Shown here in pieces: positions 16,881-20,701 of a stretch of 20,701 bases of DNA. Each line of letters begins with the position of its first letter. The first letter of the stretch is position 1. The notes beneath the pieces are model-generated. The model saw only the letters and a program-made list of their open reading frames with translations. It ran no database searches and had not been told where the DNA came from. The DNA lies in the NCBI GenBank assembly GCA_027056465.1, contig JALUKS010000189.1:1-20701 (forward strand), in the 5' to 3' direction. The DNA is from Sulfurimonas sp. (lineage in GTDB: Bacteria; Campylobacterota; Campylobacteria; Campylobacterales; Sulfurimonadaceae). A program made the translations under genes and the position numbers.

Positions 16881-16964
16881 TGGTACCGATGAGCGGACTC
16901 GAACCGCTAAGCCTTTCGGCGGGTGATTTTGAATCACCTATGTATACCATTCCATCACATCGGC
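16881..16964 (-). tRNA. tRNA-Leu (anticodon CAA)
   Basis: On the minus strand the 84-nt sequence starts GCCGATG and ends CATCGGT-A-CCA, giving a 7-bp acceptor stem with an encoded CCA. The anticodon stem GGTGA/TCACC encloses loop TTCAAAA, so the anticodon is CAA (reads UUG). A long variable arm (CGCCGAAAGGCTT) and a T-arm with GGTTCGAGTCC confirm the class II, leucine type. A T-rich tract at about 16857-16863 (minus strand) lies downstream. The upstream region holds a TTGTTA/TATAAG-like promoter candidate that overlaps the tRNA-like fragment at 17021-17042. Confidence 0.95.
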
Positions 16965-17342
16965 TTTTTTGTTAAGTTGTGTACCTGTTTTACGAAAAGC
17001 CCCTAATTACTGACTTTGTTAACCTTATATACTATTCCATCACTCTAACAAATAATTTACTATTGAAATAATAGTCATATTTTGCTTAAATCCAAATCAA
17101 TCCATAGTATAAACCAAAAATTAAAACCTGAAATGCAATTTTTGAAAATTTGAAAAAATAAAATTGTAAATTTAGATTTGAACATGGCAACTTAGGGTAC
17201 AAATTTATAATTTAGCTATCTGACTTGGGGACAGACTCAAATAATTGGTCTCAAGGCAGATTCGATATGCTAAAACTCTTCTTATTTTAATTATAGCCTT
17301 TTTTAGGCATTTGGTATTATATGAGGGCATTTGTCCCTACGG
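16965..17342. other. Gene-free AT-rich stretch upstream of tRNA-Leu
   Basis: No open reading frame here has a ribosome site or a recognisable product. It includes the tRNA-Leu-like fragment (17021-17042). A motif TTGGGGACAGACTCA at about 17225-17239 looks like a mobile-element border. Two nearby GGCATTT-containing stretches lie at about 17303-17335, one of them a GGGCATTTGTCCC dyad. The composition and fragments suggest decayed mobile DNA. Confidence 0.5.
17021..17042 (-). pseudogene. tRNA-Leu-like 5' fragment
   Basis: The minus strand reads TGATGGAATAGTATATAAGG, closely matching TGATGGAATGGTATACATAGG of the intact tRNA-Leu 60-80 nt away (about 20 of 23 positions with one gap). The similarity covers the end of the acceptor stem and the D-arm only; the remainder does not fold as a tRNA. 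It may be a relic of a duplicated tRNA. The same bases also contain a possible -10 for the intact tRNA, so chance or promoter function cannot be excluded. Confidence 0.4.
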
Positions 17343-17532
17343 TCAGGCATACTCTTTCACAGCAATGGATAGTTCCATCGCCATCTCAGCGTTATCTAAA
17401 AATATCTTCCGCTATCTCAACAAATGTCTTTTCCTCTTTAAGAAGTTCTAATGCTAGTTTAGTTTTTAGTTCTGTTGAATAAGTTGTTCTCGTTCTACTT
17501 ATCTCTCTACTCTCTCTTTTGTTTTTATTATT
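17343..17532 (-). pseudogene. Remnant of IS3-type transposase OrfA (frameshifted, start lost)
   Basis: On the minus strand a frame without a start codon encodes KRESREISRTRTTYSTELKT followed by LALELLKEEKTFVEIAED. This is the typical N-terminal helix-turn-helix of IS3-family OrfA (compare the pattern YSxEFKxKVALExLKxEKTLxEIA). It ends at a stop after a T-run. A +1 shift opens IFLDNAEMAMELSIAVKEYA ending at TGA 17343-17345, matching the OrfA segment that normally lies further along (FLENA...KEYK). About a dozen residues of the recognition helix between them are missing. No OrfB is present. It directly follows the WD40 gene and is clearly non-functional. Confidence 0.7.
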
Positions 17533-17557
17533 ATAAAAAATTTATATAATACTAATA

Positions 17558-19684
17558 TTATTCTAAGATTGAGGAAACTATCATTGAAGGACGCCACATA
17601 GAGGAAGAACCTTCTCTGAGTAATTCAATATTGAGCTTACTCTCAGGGTAAGCTTTTTGAAATTTTTCAAAGAGTACTACAATCTGATCTTCTAATCCAA
17701 AATTTAATATATAATTTTTAATACCTTTTTCGATCTCTTTTTGAAGTGCTTCACCTGCTATTTTTTGTTCTATTTGAGTACTATAGCACCAAGCAAATTC
17801 ATTTGCTAGTGCACGATATTTAGAAGTGATATTAAGATATATATGCAAGGTATCTTTAAGTCCGTTAGTATCCCCAGCAAGTGCAAAACCATTAGCCATT
17901 GCCATGTCTTTTAACCACTGTTTATTTAATTTTATTCCATCCTCTGTTTCAAGAAGCTCTTCATTTGCATCTAAAAGTTCATAAGCCACAAGTAAATTAT
18001 TATTTTCTACTGCATCAAAAAATTTCTGTTTTGCTGCTATAGATTTAGAAAGTTCATTGAGTTCATCTCTAAAATCATCAAACTCTGAAAGTATTTTTAG
18101 GTATTTACTAGCTGTATATGTATCACCTTTATTAACTGATTCATATAGTTTCATATAGACACTATCAGCATAATTACTTAATGTATCATACTCGGGGAAC
18201 TCTTTTAAAAATTTATACTGTTTTAAGAGTTCTGAACACATCTTAAAATCTCTTTTTCCAAAATAAGCAAGAAATCGTTTATAAATTTCACCTTTAGTCA
18301 TCATATCTTGAATAAGACGAGTTTTATCACTGATCCCTCTATATGGAGCAAGCATCTCTTTTGCTCTATCCATACCTTTTGCACTAAGAGAGAGTTTTTG
18401 TGCTGCCACAAAAGATTTTTTCCACTGTTTTTCTAAGGCCTGATAAATTTTAGACTCTTTATAAACAGGAAATGTATTTGCTAAACTATATGCCAATGCC
18501 AATTTACGCTCTTTTGCAAACTGTACAAATTTATCATACTGCTCATAATCTTTGATAATTTTTTGAATAACTTTATTTCTATTTGGAATATTTACAAAAT
18601 GCCCAAAAAGGAGTAATGCCTTTTTGTTTTCTCCATTTTGTAAGAGTATCTTCGCTTTTTTAAGAGTATTTTCCCAAAGGTTTGAAACCATATCGTAAAT
18701 ATTTGTATAAGCCAAAATAGGATTTGCTAAGGAACTTTTTTCTATCTCTTGAAATTTTTTCATTTTCAAGAGTTCCATCAACCTATCCTGCCCCTCATAT
18801 ATATCATAGTATGCGATAAATCCATCAACCGTACCAACAATAAGATAGTCATTCTCTTTATCAAATTCTAAATAAGTAAGCGGAGATTCCATTTTAATAT
18901 ATTTACTAGAAAGTTGCTGATAAGTATTTAAATCATAAAGGAGTATATAACCTAATGCTGTTCCTAAAAATAAAAATTGATCATCCTTGCTTGTAGTAAC
19001 TGAGACAACATCATCATGAATACCTTCTAAACGCATAAGAACTTTCCCGCTATGTATATTCCATACAATAGCTTTGGCATTTTTATCTACACTTAAAAGT
19101 CTATTTTTACTTAAAAATCTCATTTTTACAATTGGAGCAGAGTGTGCTTTAAACTTCTCTTTATGAGTCATAGTTACTAAAGAAAAAAGAGAGATTTTTC
19201 TATCATATCCTGCCGTAGCAACCCATGTCCCCTTTGGACTAAAGACTATATCATTGATAGTATCTGCATGAGGAGGTAGAGTGAAAATCAACTTTCCACT
19301 TTTAATATCTGTCACAAAAGTTTTTCCATCATCTCCACATGAGAACATAAACCTTGTTAGAGGATCTATTCCCACACAAGAGACTTCACCTTGATGTCTA
19401 CTTACTCGTGCAATGACTTTTTTTGTTTTTGCATTATAGAGACGCGACTCTCTACAATCTGAGGAGAGTGTTGCAAAATAATCTCCCTCTTCACTAAAGG
19501 TTACAACTTGTGTTTTATATCTTTCATGTTTGATATTTGCTTTGAATCCACTTGCTAAAGTGAGTTCTTCTGTTGTAAATGTTCTTACTGTAGTATCAGA
19601 GTCAACTGCTAGCAATTTCTTATCTTTTAATATATTTAAATATATAACAGGTTTTTTTATACTAACATTCTTAACTATCAACAT
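17558..19684 (-). CDS. WD40-propeller protein with C-terminal helical repeats
   Basis: This 708-aa protein is predicted cytoplasmic, with no signal peptide. Residues 1 to about 296 form about seven WD40-type blades. Clear examples are HQGEVSCVGIDPLTRFMFSC (about 97-116), HADTINDIVFSPKGTWVATA (about 139-158, followed by GYDRKISLF), HSAPIVKMRFLSKNRLLSVD (about 181-200) with AKAIVWNI, and HDDVVSVTTSKDDQFLFLGT (about 223-242). The remaining 400 residues are almost wholly alpha-helical, with repeated A/L/Y patterns suggestive of TPR- or HEAT-like solenoid; two-residue landmarks of canonical TPRs are not clear. Such proteins act as interaction scaffolds. The partner is not visible here. The ATG overlaps the ilvA stop by one base (TAATG), so it is translationally coupled to threonine dehydratase, though a functional link is not obvious. 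No recognised gene name; function unknown. Confidence 0.8.
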   Translation of the reverse strand: MLIVKNVSIKKPVIYLNILKDKKLLAVDSDTTVRTFTTEELTLASGFKANIKHERYKTQVVTFSEEGDYFATLSSDCRESRLYNAKTKKVIARVSRHQGEVSCVGIDPLTRFMFSCGDDGKTFVTDIKSGKLIFTLPPHADTINDIVFSPKGTWVATAGYDRKISLFSLVTMTHKEKFKAHSAPIVKMRFLSKNRLLSVDKNAKAIVWNIHSGKVLMRLEGIHDDVVSVTTSKDDQFLFLGTALGYILLYDLNTYQQLSSKYIKMESPLTYLEFDKENDYLIVGTVDGFIAYYDIYEGQDRLMELLKMKKFQEIEKSSLANPILAYTNIYDMVSNLWENTLKKAKILLQNGENKKALLLFGHFVNIPNRNKVIQKIIKDYEQYDKFVQFAKERKLALAYSLANTFPVYKESKIYQALEKQWKKSFVAAQKLSLSAKGMDRAKEMLAPYRGISDKTRLIQDMMTKGEIYKRFLAYFGKRDFKMCSELLKQYKFLKEFPEYDTLSNYADSVYMKLYESVNKGDTYTASKYLKILSEFDDFRDELNELSKSIAAKQKFFDAVENNNLLVAYELLDANEELLETEDGIKLNKQWLKDMAMANGFALAGDTNGLKDTLHIYLNITSKYRALANEFAWCYSTQIEQKIAGEALQKEIEKGIKNYILNFGLEDQIVVLFEKFQKAYPESKLNIELLREGSSSMWRPSMIVSSILE

Positions 19685-20701
19685 TATTTATACTCCCTTA
19701 AATAGCCCTCAGATTTCAGCACTTTTCTTATCTCATCCTGATGCTCTTTTCCTTTTGTCTCCATATGTACCGTTACATTTGCATCCCCATAATCAAGAGA
19801 GATGGAGGTTCTATCGTAAGCAATATGGACAATATTTGCACTAAGTTCTTCTAGTATCTGTGTAAAACGCATCAATGATCCAGGTTTATCGACAAGTGTT
19901 ACTGTGACATTCATCTTTCTATGCGATTTTAAGAGTCCTTTTTCTATGATAACAGAGAGAAGTGTCACATCCATATTGCCACCACTTAAAACGATGGCAA
20001 TTTTTTTGCCCTTTAAGAACTCTAGTTTATGATGCAAAAGTGCAGCGACACCAACAGCACCTGCACCCTCAACAACAAGCTTCTGTTTCTCTAGCAGATA
20101 GAGAATAGCACTGGCAATCTCTGCATCATCAACAGAGAGAATTTTATCTACATTTTTAAGAGCATATTCGAGCGTTATTTTTGAAGTGTCACGAACAGCT
20201 ATACCATCGGCGATAGTTCTTACACTTGTGCTATCTATTGGCTCTTTTTTCTCATACGACTCTTTAAACGCAGGCGCACCACTTGCACTCACTCCAATCA
20301 CTTCTATATTTGGATTTTTCTCTTTTAATGCTAGACTCATTCCAGCGATAAGTCCACCACCACCGATGGGGATGATAACAGCATCAAGATTTTCACAACT
20401 CGCAACTATCTCAAGGGCAACTGTACCCTGCCCTGCTATCACCTCTTCATCTTCAAAAGGGTGAACAAATGTCATCGCGTTTTGTTTGGCATACTCTAAA
20501 GCATGAGAGTATGCTTCATCATAGTTAGCACCATGTAAAATGACCTCTGCACCGTAATGTTTTACACCGTTTATTTTTGTAAGTGGTGTTGACTCTGGCA
20601 TAACGATAACAGCTTTTATACCAAACTTACTTGCAGAGAGTGCAACACCTTGTGCATGATTTCCTGCACTTGCAGCCGTTACACCACATCTGCGTTCACT
20701 C
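19684..20701 (-). CDS. ilvA: Threonine dehydratase (threonine ammonia-lyase), 5' end cut by window edge
   Basis: The PLP enzyme deaminates L-threonine to 2-oxobutanoate, the first step towards isoleucine. The gene runs past the right edge; about 339 codons are visible, and in-frame codons before Met 20601 encode SERRCGVTAASAGNHAQGVA, the conserved SAGNHAQG substrate/PLP motif. Further landmarks are the glycine loop IPIGGGGLIAGMSLALKEKN that holds the PLP phosphate and VLSGGNMD near the end of the catalytic domain. A single C-terminal ACT domain (MNVTVTLVDKPGSLMRFTQI, then HIAYDRTS) suggests the short, about 400-aa IlvA/TdcB-like form with a regulatory ACT domain. The PLP lysine lies outside the window. 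The coupled downstream gene is the WD40 protein. Full start is to the right of 20701. Confidence 0.93.
   Translation of the reverse strand, partial: SERRCGVTAASAGNHAQGVALSASKFGIKAVIVMPESTPLTKINGVKHYGAEVILHGANYDEAYSHALEYAKQNAMTFVHPFEDEEVIAGQGTVALEIVASCENLDAVIIPIGGGGLIAGMSLALKEKNPNIEVIGVSASGAPAFKESYEKKEPIDSTSVRTIADGIAVRDTSKITLEYALKNVDKILSVDDAEIASAILYLLEKQKLVVEGAGAVGVAALLHHKLEFLKGKKIAIVLSGGNMDVTLLSVIIEKGLLKSHRKMNVTVTLVDKPGSLMRFTQILEELSANIVHIAYDRTSISLDYGDANVTVHMETKGKEHQDEIRKVLKSEGYLREYK

Noticed and set aside
17245..17451. Plus-strand ORF of 68 codons in the gene-free region
   Set aside because: It runs antisense to the IS3 OrfA remnant, has no ribosome site, and the peptide resembles no family.
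1..20701. CRISPR array, prophage, defence or secondary-metabolite cluster
   Set aside because: No regularly spaced direct repeats, phage genes, nuclease/ATPase defence modules or biosynthetic megaenzymes are present; nearly all genes are core housekeeping genes.

Overview
The window looks like a chromosomal segment of a Campylobacterota (epsilonproteobacterial) organism, most like the Sulfurimonas/Sulfurovum group. The basis is strong AT bias, the encoded protein families, and gene pairings I recall from Campylobacter-type genomes: a Lol permease gene with secA facing lolA, and flgL upstream of ftsK. This placement is inference from protein character; no database search was run. Most genes are ordinary core genes.

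Layout, left to right. Positions 1-256 (-) hold the start of a monomeric-type NADP isocitrate dehydrogenase (icd), cut by the window edge. mltG (390-1334, -) ends the septal/side-wall glycan strands. Facing it, with overlapping 5' ends, is a large AsmA/YhdP-like protein (1264-4425, +), probably an envelope lipid-transport protein. It converges, with only 3 bases between stops, on a LolC/LolE-type permease (4429-5631, -), which is translationally coupled to secA (5628-8198, -). lolA (8334-8849, +) diverges from secA, so Sec export and lipoprotein sorting are grouped. Next come acnB (8895-11480, -), a DUF3820-like small protein (11603-11995, -) coupled to ftsK (11995-14229, -), and a long flgL (14307-16433, -) with a very good sigma-28 (FliA) promoter.

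Positions 16434-17557 form the only long stretch without an intact protein gene. It carries a sigma-70-type promoter, a strong hairpin and an intrinsic terminator that together define an orphan transcript of about 200 nt on the + strand. It also holds a tRNA-Leu(CAA) gene (-), a fragment resembling the 5' part of a tRNA-Leu, and a frameshifted remnant of an IS3-type transposase OrfA. This is the most plastic part of the window and the best place to look for something new.

The right end holds a WD40-propeller plus helical-repeat protein (17558-19684, -) that overlaps ilvA (19684-20701, -, cut by the window edge) by one base.

Themes: acnB and icd are consecutive enzymes of the (possibly reductive) TCA cycle but are not adjacent here. 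mltG, the AsmA-like protein, the Lol permease, secA and lolA all serve envelope construction. flgL and ftsK link a flagellar gene to chromosome segregation and division. No CRISPR array, prophage, defence island or biosynthetic cluster was found. The candidate novelty is the orphan small RNA, and it remains a hypothesis.
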